From: JAJDFU01 sp964641965
Lineage (GTDB): Bacteria > Bacteroidota > Bacteroidia > Chitinophagales > Saprospiraceae
DNA: 16,255 nt
Direction of reading: 5' to 3'
Assembly (NCBI GenBank): GCA_964641965.1
Contig: CAZXLD010000068.1
Coordinates: forward strand, 1 to 16,255
The notes below the pieces were generated by a model. It saw only the letters and a list, made by a program, of their open reading frames with translations, searched no databases and was not told the DNA's origin. Shown in pieces: positions 7,252-13,907 of this stretch. Numbering within the stretch: position 1 is the stretch's first letter; each line of letters starts with the position of its first letter. The translations under genes and the position numbers were made by a program.

Positions 7252-8638
7252 AAGGTAAAATCCAGTCTTTGTGCTTCCATCCGTCTTTAATTTTACTGAG
7301 ATCAACAGTTGGGTCAATCATCAGTCGGCTAGGTCGTGCGTTGAGGGTTACATAGGCTTCCGCATTCACGGTTGGAGCGCATACTCCGTGCTTTGCATAA
7401 TGGTCTGCAAGGAAGTGGGCATATTGCAAGATCAAATCCGGCTGCATAGCCATTTGCTTTTCTTGGTGGGGTTTAAGAAAGGTTGCATTATCAACCACAC
7501 CGCGGCGACCGGTTGAGCTATCGGTGACATAAAAGGTAGCCGTGCCTGCTTTTTCCATAAGCATGACTCTCCAGCTGAATCGGTAACCTTCCTCTGTCCA
7601 GAATACATTTCCAGGGTACAAAAGGTAGCGCCACGGAAATAGCAGCTGAAAAGCAAAGAAACAGCCCAGTAATAGGCCCATATATGTTGGAGTACGCTGC
7701 GTGGAAGTGGGAAATGCCGGAGGTGTAGTGGGGGTTGGTTTATGGATTTGGAATATGCGCTCCAGTCTTCCTATAAATCGTTCATGAAACTCCGGAGAGA
7801 AAAAGATCCAGGTAGCCCCAATCATGACCAAGGGAAAAACCCCGATCTGAAACATTAGTCCGGTGAGCGTGTGAAAAAGGATTACCGTTAAATAAGCCAG
7901 AAGCCGTGTTCTTTTCCACAAAAGCCAAAAGACAATAGTCGTATCATATAGCATACCTGCCCAGCTGAATAGGTAAGGGGTGATCTTCCAGCTGAATATG
8001 GGCCCAATGAGAGGAAGGGCATCATTGGCAGGTACCCATATGCGCAAGGGGAGGGCTCTGAGCAGCCAATCCCCGTTTATTTTAGCCAGGCCTGCATAAA
8101 TGTAAACGACTGCAAGTTGAATTTGAAAAATCAGGATGGTCCATCGGGAGGCCTGCATTTGCCGAATGGAGGGTCGCCTCCAGGCATCTACTGAAAACCT
8201 TCGATGGGCGGGTACCAGGATAAGTAGAAAACTGACCAGGCTGACAAAGTAGTAGTGGTTCAGGTAGTAGGTGAGGTCGATGAGTTCGGTGTAGGAAAAA
8301 CAGAAGAAAAATAAGGCCGCAGACAACCGATAAGACAAACCAATTGTAATGCCCAATGCACCCAGTACCATGGCGGCATGAAGGGCGTACATCCAGAAAG
8401 GAGGTAGTAACTGGACCCATTCAAATCCAAAGTATTTAAAGGTGATTTGGGTGTCGATAAAATGATCTTCAATCCAACCCAAAGACCAAAAGCGCAGGGT
8501 ACTGTACAGCATGACTAACCCAAAAATGAGTCGAAAAGAAACGAGGGGCGCAATGGAAACCGGCTGGTCCAGGTAATGGATCCAACCGGTTATCCAGTTC
8601 TTTTTTTGGTGAATCTTTAAATCAGACATTTCTGTCAT
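7235..8638 (-). CDS. Vitamin K-dependent gamma-carboxylase-like (HTTM domain) membrane protein
   Basis: The product is 467 residues with multiple membrane helices in the first 340 and a soluble C-terminal region. Family features are in order: NHYYFVSLVSFLLILVPAHR (127-146) matches the Asn-His segment of gamma-glutamyl carboxylases, AGLAKINGDWL (182-192) places Lys186 where human GGCX has its proposed catalytic Lys218, and LLYPGNVFWTEEGYRFSWRV (339-358) matches the lumenal segment after the last helix. The length supports a full VKGC-like protein rather than a bare HTTM fragment. Animal members carboxylate Glu using vitamin K hydroquinone, but several bacterial homologues have not been shown to carboxylate proteins, so activity is inference. 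The start could be the ATG at 8638 or the one at 8629. The gene follows the imelysin gene by 89 bp and overlaps the receptor gene by 17 bases. Confidence 0.85.
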   Translation of the reverse strand: MTEMSDLKIHQKKNWITGWIHYLDQPVSIAPLVSFRLIFGLVMLYSTLRFWSLGWIEDHFIDTQITFKYFGFEWVQLLPPFWMYALHAAMVLGALGITIGLSYRLSAALFFFCFSYTELIDLTYYLNHYYFVSLVSFLLILVPAHRRFSVDAWRRPSIRQMQASRWTILIFQIQLAVVYIYAGLAKINGDWLLRALPLRIWVPANDALPLIGPIFSWKITPYLFSWAGMLYDTTIVFWLLWKRTRLLAYLTVILFHTLTGLMFQIGVFPLVMIGATWIFFSPEFHERFIGRLERIFQIHKPTPTTPPAFPTSTQRTPTYMGLLLGCFFAFQLLFPWRYLLYPGNVFWTEEGYRFSWRVMLMEKAGTATFYVTDSSTGRRGVVDNATFLKPHQEKQMAMQPDLILQYAHFLADHYAKHGVCAPTVNAEAYVTLNARPSRLMIDPTVDLSKIKDGWKHKDWILPYEATK

Positions 8639-8699
8639 GCCAATCTAAAATTTGGTCTAATCAGGATCAAAGAATGCCTTTATTCCCGGGTTGACCTAC

Positions 8700-8725
8700 A
8701 CAAGGGGTGGACCTAGAACCCTTGT
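8700..8725 (-). other. Intercistronic hairpin between the imelysin and carboxylase-like genes
   Basis: ACAAGGG (8700-8706) and CCCTTGT (8719-8725) form a perfect 7-bp stem directly after the imelysin stop codon (8728-8730). No T-run follows in the direction of transcription, so it is more likely an mRNA-stabilising or processing stem than a full terminator. Confidence 0.5.
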
Positions 8726-8727
8726 AT

Positions 8728-9837
8728 TCAGTCCCCATCTCCACTGCTAAATGTAATGGCGATGCCTAGTAAGGAAGACATATCACTTTTGAAAAAACGG
8801 GTATGTTTTTGCAGTTCAGTATGCAATGCATCTACGCTGGGATGTTCCTCAGCAATTAACTCCTGGAACGGGCGGTCCGTAGGTATAGCCTCTAATGCCG
8901 CCAGAACCTTAGCCCATTGGGCTTCTGTATCAGCTACTAATTCAACGCCCCCAACTACATTTTCCAGGTAAGTTTTGAGGCTGGAATTCAGCCGATTCCC
9001 TGAGCTGCCGCCATAATAGATATCCTCAATGGCCTGCAGGTGCAGTTTGATCAGACTTAAGGAAGTTCCAGCATACCGGGATTCTACCAGTAGGGGCTCG
9101 GCTTGAGTTTGTCCAGGACGTTTGCCGGCCGGCAAACCAACTTTGAAGTTCTTGACGCTTTCGAAGCTTTTGACCCACTCGTTGTAAAGCTGGGAGATCG
9201 AACTGCCAATATCCGTACCATCGTTGGCAATAAAATCCTGTTCGTAACCAGTCCAATCTGTAACTACCTGGTCGATCCTGCTGACCAGGTCACTGGAAAG
9301 GGCCTGCAGATGATCGCGCCTGCTTTCCGATTGTACAAACTGCTCTACCACTTCAGAATCGTCTAATCCGGCACCGAATAGGAGATATTCCATCGCTAAA
9401 AAACCCCGGGCATCCCGATCAAAGCCGGAAAGGGAATGATCACCAGTTGCGATAGCTGCTTCTACCTTATCTTCTGCTACGGGCCAGGTTCCAACCTCTT
9501 CGATGAGGGCTTTCTGTAAACCTGCCTCCCCGGCTGGGCCAAAATTATAGGCATTTGCCCCCTGCCATCTGGAATAGGCCTCAGACCAGCTAGTCTTCAG
9601 ATCCGTCAGGGTTGAGGTAGTTGGATTGTTGGCAAACTGAGTTGCCCGGTCGTTTAATTGAATGACTTGGGTTTCCAGATTTCGGAAAGCAGGCTGGATG
9701 AGATTGGTTGCATACTCGGTGAGCAACTCCTGCCGATCAAAATCGGGTTCAGAACTATTCTCAGAAGAGCATCCCCAGAGCAATAAGCCAAGGAAGCCTA
9801 CCCCGGCCCATTGGCGAAAAAAGATCTTGGATCTCAT
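8728..9837 (-). CDS. Imelysin (peptidase M75-like) family lipoprotein, iron-uptake associated
   Basis: From the ATG at 9837 the product is 369 residues. An upstream in-frame ATG at 9873 would put 12 extra residues before the signal sequence. A lipoprotein signal ends LLLWGC, with the lipidated Cys at residue 23. The body is helical and imelysin-like: the WSEAYSRWQGANAYNFGPAG segment, GTWPV, and RGFLAMEYLLFG (about 144-155). Imelysin proteins (IrpA, EfeO-like) are iron-regulated periplasmic or surface proteins; peptidase activity is doubted for most. The family's HxxE metal motif is here LxxE (Leu147, Glu150), so the His ligand is missing. The gene lies 173 bp after the DUF4856 gene, with a hairpin in that gap, and 89 bp before the carboxylase-like gene. 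Confidence 0.85.
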   Translation of the reverse strand: MRSKIFFRQWAGVGFLGLLLWGCSSENSSEPDFDRQELLTEYATNLIQPAFRNLETQVIQLNDRATQFANNPTTSTLTDLKTSWSEAYSRWQGANAYNFGPAGEAGLQKALIEEVGTWPVAEDKVEAAIATGDHSLSGFDRDARGFLAMEYLLFGAGLDDSEVVEQFVQSESRRDHLQALSSDLVSRIDQVVTDWTGYEQDFIANDGTDIGSSISQLYNEWVKSFESVKNFKVGLPAGKRPGQTQAEPLLVESRYAGTSLSLIKLHLQAIEDIYYGGSSGNRLNSSLKTYLENVVGGVELVADTEAQWAKVLAALEAIPTDRPFQELIAEEHPSVDALHTELQKHTRFFKSDMSSLLGIAITFSSGDGD

Positions 9838-9935
9838 AGTTTGCGAAATTATGGATTGTTCGAAAGTGATCATGCTTTTCTAGTACAGGAAAATTAGATA
9901 GTCTGCGACGCTAAACTTGGGAGTTTATCTGAAAG

Positions 9936-9968
9936 GGTGCTGAAGTCAGATTAAATTGCTTCAGCACC
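9936..9968 (-). other. Intercistronic hairpin between the DUF4856 and imelysin genes
   Basis: GGTGCTGAAG (9936-9945) and CTTCAGCACC (9959-9968) form a perfect 10-bp stem with a 13-base loop, 43 bp beyond the DUF4856 stop at 10011. On the minus strand it is followed by CTTTCAG, not a T-tract, so it should act as an attenuator or RNA-stability element rather than a clean terminator. A second promoter may lie between it and the imelysin start: TAATTTTC on the minus strand (about 9888-9895) is one base off TAnnTTTG. Confidence 0.6.
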
Positions 9969-10010
9969 AAGATGATCAGATAAGATTAGCAAGCAGATCA
10001 TTGTTTATTT

Positions 10011-11141
10011 CTAGCGTCCTTGGACAGCGACCCAGTTTTGTTTGAAATCCTCAATTTCCTGGTCACTGAATCCATATAGGGCTTGCAAGTCGTCAATTAC
10101 CTCTTGTACTTTAGGTAGTTGGGTAGCTGATTCTGTAATCAGTTTGTATGAAGTAGGTGTGCTATCGAATGGGGCGTTAAGCTTGACCAACAGGTCTTCG
10201 ATTTCAGCATCTGTAATTAGCTTGTAGGCCGCCGGGATGGTACGCCAACCGTGCAGAAAACCTACTGCCTCAGCGTAGGAATGCAGACCGCTCCCGATCT
10301 GATCATCTGTCAGGTTGGTCTCACTTAATTTGTCGAGCGTTTGGTGGCAGTAGTTGATAACGGTGGCCGCATTGGCCTTTTCCCAGGTGTCTAAAAGGTC
10401 TTCGAGGGCTTGGTCTTGTTCTGCAGTAAAAGAATCACCGGCTTGAAGCGCCGCCTGAAGGGTAATGAAAGCGGTTTCCATCTGGGTGTAGAGTCCTTGA
10501 CCATCGTTCTTATCCCGACGAGCAGTATAGTTGGCCAAAAACTGATCTGGGTTGGTGGCTGAGCTGCTATTGTTAGTGTTTGGAAAATCGGGGTGTGCAC
10601 CGAAAATCTGGACAAGCTGGTCAACCGTGGCAGGGGTGAGGTTTCCGGCATCAATCAAGCTGATAGCATGATTATACATTGCGGCCCCGTATAGTCCTTT
10701 GTCGAGCATTTGTTCCAGTTCAAGACCATTTTCGTCTAACAGATATCCGCCAATGGTACCTCCATCACCTGTGGGAGGACCTGCTGTGTATACGTTTCCA
10801 CTGGCTTTAGCAAGTTCATCGATCCAGCTGGTAACCCGACCTGAATAGTAGGAGGTGGTCACTGCTTGGAGACTTGGGCTTCCAGTGGTGAACAATTGGT
10901 TCAAATCGGCAGCCGCTACAGTCAAACCGGTAGTTCGCCCTTCTTTGGCTTTGTTGACAAAGGTGCTGAGTTGGGTGCGGACTGCCGCCTCAGCCGTAGA
11001 ATTGGCCAAGAAATTGGAGCCATCATAGGTATCAGGAATCACCAATTGGTCTTCATTGTCATCATCGTCACAACTCACGAATACCAATCCGGCAATCAAG
11101 CATGAAAGAAATAGGTAGCTGAAACGTCTCATTGGACTCAT
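10011..11141 (-). CDS. DUF4856-family lipoprotein
   Basis: This 376-residue protein starts MSPMRRFSYLFLSCLIAG and has a lipobox-like VSC with Cys24 followed by Asp-rich DDDDNED, typical of Bacteroidota surface-exposed lipoproteins. The segments YDGSNFLANSTAEAAVRTQL, GLELEQMLDKGLYGAAMYNH and GSGLHSYAEAVGFLHGWR match what I know of DUF4856, a mostly helical family found beside imelysin genes and distantly similar to them. The precise function is unknown; a role in iron or metal capture at the cell surface is inferred from the neighbours. The start at 11141 is preceded by an A-rich stretch (CTAAAAACG); an alternative ATG is at 11132. It is the first gene of the minus-strand four-gene unit and sits behind a candidate promoter and operator. 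Confidence 0.8.
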   Translation of the reverse strand: MSPMRRFSYLFLSCLIAGLVFVSCDDDDNEDQLVIPDTYDGSNFLANSTAEAAVRTQLSTFVNKAKEGRTTGLTVAAADLNQLFTTGSPSLQAVTTSYYSGRVTSWIDELAKASGNVYTAGPPTGDGGTIGGYLLDENGLELEQMLDKGLYGAAMYNHAISLIDAGNLTPATVDQLVQIFGAHPDFPNTNNSSSATNPDQFLANYTARRDKNDGQGLYTQMETAFITLQAALQAGDSFTAEQDQALEDLLDTWEKANAATVINYCHQTLDKLSETNLTDDQIGSGLHSYAEAVGFLHGWRTIPAAYKLITDAEIEDLLVKLNAPFDSTPTSYKLITESATQLPKVQEVIDDLQALYGFSDQEIEDFKQNWVAVQGR

Positions 11142-11173
11142 CGTTTTTAGGATTAGTGAATCTTTTTGCTGCC

Positions 11174-11212
11174 GAAAGATAACATCTAATTTTATTTAGA
11201 TTTAGTCTAGTT
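11174..11212 (-). promoter_or_regulatory. Candidate promoter with DtxR/IdeR-like operator for the metal-uptake operon
   Basis: On the minus strand TATCTTTC (11174-11181) is one base off the Bacteroidota -7 element TAnnTTTG, 33-40 bp before the DUF4856 start. Immediately upstream, 11194-11212 is a 19-bp imperfect dyad, TTTAGA-N5-TCTAGT at its core (6 of 9 pairs). It also contains TTAGTCTA, the centre of DtxR/IdeR-type iron boxes (TTAGnCTA). A repressor bound there would block the -33 region. Both assignments are inference from motif similarity. Confidence 0.4.
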
Positions 11213-11366
11213 AGCATTTGACGGTTGTTTTACACTTCCTACTCAACCAGACGCCGGTTAAGTTTCATCTGCTAGGTTTAATCAGGATTAATTGATTTTC
11301 AGCAGGTTGAATGATTTTTTTTGCGCAAAAGGAACCGTTCAAAAACGCTTGGACCTATTTTTATAT

Positions 11367-11409
11367 ACCTCCTCAAAAAATTTGGAGATGATTTAGGAGG
11401 TAAATCATC
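11367..11409. other. Two mutually exclusive hairpins downstream of the coiled-coil gene
   Basis: GATGATTT (11387-11394) and AAATCATC (11402-11409) form a perfect 8-bp stem with the 7-base loop AGGAGGT. That loop is itself the exact complement of ACCTCCT (11367-11373), giving an alternative 7-bp stem. On the minus strand the compact hairpin lies 31 bp past the stop at 11440 and is followed by TCCAAATTTTTTG, so it may be a weak terminator for that gene. Apart from this and the operon promoter, the rest of 11142-11439 shows nothing recognisable. Confidence 0.5.
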
Positions 11410-11439
11410 GGTTGAGTACTTCCTGGATTTTTAGTTGGA

Positions 11440-12243
11440 TCAGGTGACGGGCAATGGTTTGCTCTTGCATCTGGTTTTAACAAAGAAGATGGATGAGGAT
11501 TCAAGTTTGGGTTCTTGATGGGAAACTCTGAGGTTGGAGATAATGGTAGCCTGCTTCCCTCCGTAGAGGCCGAACACTTCGTACCTGATTTTGGCCAGAA
11601 TCTCCAGGATTGTCAAGATGCTGGATTTTTGCAAAGGCTCAATTGTCATAGTGGCTGCATCCCCGACAACTTGAAAACCCATTCTTTTCAAATTGGCATC
11701 CTCTTTTCTTGAGATTTTATCTGCTGAGGGAAGGAGGACCTTTATTTGAACAGCTACTTTCGGGATAAAATCCAATCGGGTTAAATAGATTTTTTTCCGA
11801 TCTCCATCATTGAGCTGAATTTCAACTGAATTTGTGTCTTTGGATAAGAGATCATGTAGGCAGGTGATCAGTTCGTCACTTTCTATATTAGGAGGAGGAA
11901 ACGTGCCCCCAAGCGAAACTAGTTCACGTTCATTCGCTATGGCCATTTCCTTCAAGATCTCCCTGTGAATTCTAGACCTGCTATCATCTTTTTCCTTTAG
12001 CTCTTGAAAAATAGGTAGGAGCCCCTTATTATGGTCCTTCAAGCTTGTTAGGTGGTCGTAGTTCGGGTCATCTAAGTTTTGGAGGATGTTTAAGCGTTTC
12101 TTGGTGTAAGCCAACGCCACTCGAAACCGTTCAGCTCTTTTGAAATCCCAGTCTTTCACGCAAGCATGCAACTCGGTTTCGAGCCGATCAGACTCACTTT
12201 GCCATGCTTCAATGAGTATCTGGAGGTCATTTTTCAAAATCAA
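11440..12243 (-). CDS. Unrecognised protein with coiled-coil N-terminal half
   Basis: The frame encodes 267 residues with no family I can name. Residues 1-110 are charged and probably helical or coiled-coil (LIEAWQSESDRLETELHACV, DWDFKRAERFRVALAYTKKR, LNILQNLDDPNYD). Residues 110-267 are mixed alpha/beta without signal peptide or membrane segment, so it is probably cytoplasmic. There is no ATG near the N-terminus: an in-frame stop lies about 30 bases upstream, and TTG at 12243 or 12237 are the usable starts. It follows the DinB gene by 190 bp on the same strand, in a gap with inverted repeats. The DxxRAExFRxAL pattern recalls uncharacterised Bacteroidota proteins, but I would not assign a role. 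Confidence 0.65.
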   Translation of the reverse strand: MILKNDLQILIEAWQSESDRLETELHACVKDWDFKRAERFRVALAYTKKRLNILQNLDDPNYDHLTSLKDHNKGLLPIFQELKEKDDSRSRIHREILKEMAIANERELVSLGGTFPPPNIESDELITCLHDLLSKDTNSVEIQLNDGDRKKIYLTRLDFIPKVAVQIKVLLPSADKISRKEDANLKRMGFQVVGDAATMTIEPLQKSSILTILEILAKIRYEVFGLYGGKQATIISNLRVSHQEPKLESSSIFFVKTRCKSKPLPVT

Positions 12244-12278
12244 TAAAATGAGGAAGCTCTGGAAGGGTTGTCAAGAGC

Positions 12279-12404
12279 GCATGTTGAATTTTAGCTTTTG
12301 GAAATGCATGAAATCAAATTGAGCTCTGTACAAGGTACATTGAGGGCATATAGCCACAGCTACATAATCGCTAGTGCTGGCCAAAGTATTAAATCTCAAC
12401 ATGC
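12279..12404. repeat. Inverted-repeat-bounded intergenic segment (126 bp)
   Basis: GCATGTTGA (12279-12287) and TCAACATGC (12396-12404) are perfect 9-bp inverted repeats, and pairing continues inward through ATTT/AAAT with one bulged base. A small internal dyad TGTAC-AAG-GTACA lies within. The segment fills most of the gap between the DinB and coiled-coil genes. It could be an RNA structure or a short MITE-like remnant; no target-site duplication is visible. Confidence 0.35.
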
Positions 12405-12433
12405 CCTAGGTCCTCCAGCCCACAATATGCAAC

Positions 12434-12928
12434 CTACGGTAAAGAGATATCTGTTTCAAAAACCCAATTCGGAGCCTTGTTTATGGATATCCTCAACATG
12501 AGATTTAATTGTCCGACATGATGTTGGACATGGCGCATATTATAGAGTAGAATTTCGAAAATGGAATAATCCATGGTGCCAGATGTATTCATCCAGCGAT
12601 CCTCTAATTGGTCGATGGTAAGATCATGGATCAGGCCATGGCATTTTTTTCGACAACTATTTAGATAAGAAAGGAGTTCGCTTCTTGAATAAACCCGTTC
12701 TGGCATGGAATCCTCAAATTCGGATAAAGTAAATGGATGGGGTGGAGCAAAATGTCGGGGTGAAAGGGTCAGATAATAATCCAGGAAGAACAGACAATGG
12801 TAGGCGTTGTACCAAAACTTTCGGTCTGTATTCCAATGGTTTTCCGGACAGGAGACAATTGCATTTTCAAGCATATCGATACTGGCACCGAATTGTTTCC
12901 ACAGGCTTTCTTGTATGGCACGGAGCAT
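12434..12928 (-). CDS. DinB-like four-helix protein
   Basis: From the ATG at 12928 the product is 164 residues (a TTG seven codons upstream is less likely). It resembles the DinB/YfiT-like metal-binding superfamily: a His in the second helix (YNAYHCLFFLDYYL, His44) and an HxxxH pair late in the protein (NMRHVQHHVGQLNLML, His133 and His137), consistent with a three-His metal site. Members include thiol-transferase-like and stress-induced proteins; most have no proven reaction. The gene sits 78 bp behind the SRPBCC gene on the same strand and may be cotranscribed with the ArsR-SRPBCC pair, a common grouping. It is clearly distinct from the broken DinB at 4226-4785 and cannot be its copy. Confidence 0.8.
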   Translation of the reverse strand: MLRAIQESLWKQFGASIDMLENAIVSCPENHWNTDRKFWYNAYHCLFFLDYYLTLSPRHFAPPHPFTLSEFEDSMPERVYSRSELLSYLNSCRKKCHGLIHDLTIDQLEDRWMNTSGTMDYSIFEILLYNMRHVQHHVGQLNLMLRISINKAPNWVFETDISLP

Positions 12929-13006
12929 AGGTAAGGCGTATTTGGACAAATCTAATAGATAAGTTCAAGATAGCATACGCCCATAGGGCCGGCAACGGGA
13001 TTCGCT

Positions 13007-13504
13007 CTAATGCTGACTGGTAGTCATGCCCTTTAAAATGGAATCCAGTTTATCGAAAACCATTCGCCATCCTTCTACCATACCTAGGTCGATCAGTTTT
13101 CGCAGGGCTTCTTCAGATTCATAGGCTGTGATCATAATCATATCCGTATTTTCTCCACGCTCGATGAAAGTGTAGGTAAATTTTCCAATCGGAAAGTCGG
13201 GATTGACCACCCCTTCTTTGTCGCAAAAAGAATCCTTTCCACCGAATTCCTGGAATGGCTTGATGGATTCGAAGTCTGTGCGTCCCCAATGCTCCTCTCC
13301 TTCCGGACCAATCATGACATATATCCGAACTCCTCCCTCCCTGAACTCCATGCGCTTAGTCTGGGATTTCCAAGGTTCTGGTGCCCACCATTTATCGATT
13401 AAATCGGGTTCGGTCCATGCCCTCCAAACCAGTTGGACAGAGGCGTTAAAGCTTCTTTTAATCGTTAAGGTGCCCTTGTCGGAATTGAAAATTGGGTCAT
13501 TCAT
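13007..13504 (-). CDS. SRPBCC/AHSA1-domain protein
   Basis: This 165-residue protein matches the START/Bet v1-like AHSA1 family throughout: LTIKRSFNASVQLVWRAWTE near the N-terminus, DLIDKWWAP, FREGGVRIYVMIGPEGEEHW, and the C-terminal helix GMVEGWRMVFDKLDSILKGM. The fold makes a hydrophobic cavity that binds a small ligand; no catalytic role is evident. Its ATG at 13504 overlaps the last 8 bases of the ArsR-type gene, so translation is probably coupled. The ArsR-SRPBCC pair is a widespread unit in which the regulator is thought to control its neighbour; the inducer is not known. Confidence 0.88.
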   Translation of the reverse strand: MNDPIFNSDKGTLTIKRSFNASVQLVWRAWTEPDLIDKWWAPEPWKSQTKRMEFREGGVRIYVMIGPEGEEHWGRTDFESIKPFQEFGGKDSFCDKEGVVNPDFPIGKFTYTFIERGENTDMIMITAYESEEALRKLIDLGMVEGWRMVFDKLDSILKGMTTSQH

Positions 13505-13829
13505 CTTTGTCAGGTTTTGATTCTTTTAATTCATTAAGCAGACCGTCTAATTCTTTGAATCGGTTAGTCCAAAGTTCTTTAAATGGGGCCAGCCAATCAT
13601 CCACTTTGGCTAACTCCTGTGCTTCAAGGCGGCAAAATCGTTGGCGGCCTTGCTGTTGGATGGTTATGACGCCGCACTCCTTCAAGTATTTGACATGATG
13701 GGAAACAGCCTGACGGGTCATGTCAAACTGTTCAGCTATGGTATTGACATTCAGGCTTTCTTTCTGCAACGAAATCAAAATAGCTCGCCGTGTAGGGTCA
13801 GCAAGAGCTTGAAATACATCTCTGCGCAT
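13497..13829 (-). CDS. ArsR-family winged-helix transcriptional regulator
   Basis: The product is 110 residues from the ATG at 13829; an in-frame TTG at 13841 lies inside the operator-like palindromes and is less likely. The pattern is typical: FQALADPTRRAILISL at the N-terminus, recognition helix in MTRQAVSHHVKYLKECGVI, then a wing with QQGRQRFCRLE. The usual ArsR metal motif ELCVCDL is absent, so this is probably a non-metal-sensing member of the kind paired with SRPBCC proteins. A single Cys lies in the recognition-helix end (KECG) and another in the wing (RFC). It probably represses its own operon through the dyads immediately upstream. Confidence 0.9.
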   Translation of the reverse strand: MRRDVFQALADPTRRAILISLQKESLNVNTIAEQFDMTRQAVSHHVKYLKECGVITIQQQGRQRFCRLEAQELAKVDDWLAPFKELWTNRFKELDGLLNELKESKPDKDE

Positions 13830-13837
13830 CTTTATTT

Positions 13838-13860
13838 GCAAGTAATCACTTGCGCAAGTG
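13838..13860 (-). promoter_or_regulatory. Nested palindromes, likely ArsR autoregulatory operator
   Basis: CACTTGCGCAAGTG (13847-13860) is a perfect 14-bp palindrome. It shares its left half with a second dyad, GCAAGT-AATC-ACTTGC (13838-13853). Together they give three copies of the half-site GCAAGT/ACTTGC in 23 bp, 9-31 bases before the regulator's ATG. The position and symmetry fit a dimeric winged-helix repressor blocking its own promoter or translation start; this is inference. Confidence 0.6.
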
Positions 13861-13907
13861 GGGCAAAAGATTTTTGGTTCCCATTCAAGTCAAGACCAGG
13901 TATTGGA

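Noticed and set aside
7252..7317. 22-residue N-terminal extension of the TonB receptor
   Set aside because: It would place charged sequence before a good signal peptide; the ATG at 7251 gives a normal N-terminus and a typical small operon overlap.
11395..11451. Perfect AGGAGGT followed by a TTG reading frame on the plus strand
   Set aside because: The frame is only about 11 codons, starts with TTG, and runs antisense toward the end of another gene; the motif is better explained by the hairpins.
12298..12501. 67-codon plus-strand frame in the gap before the DinB gene
   Set aside because: It has no recognisable features, runs into the DinB gene on the opposite strand, and overlaps the inverted-repeat segment.
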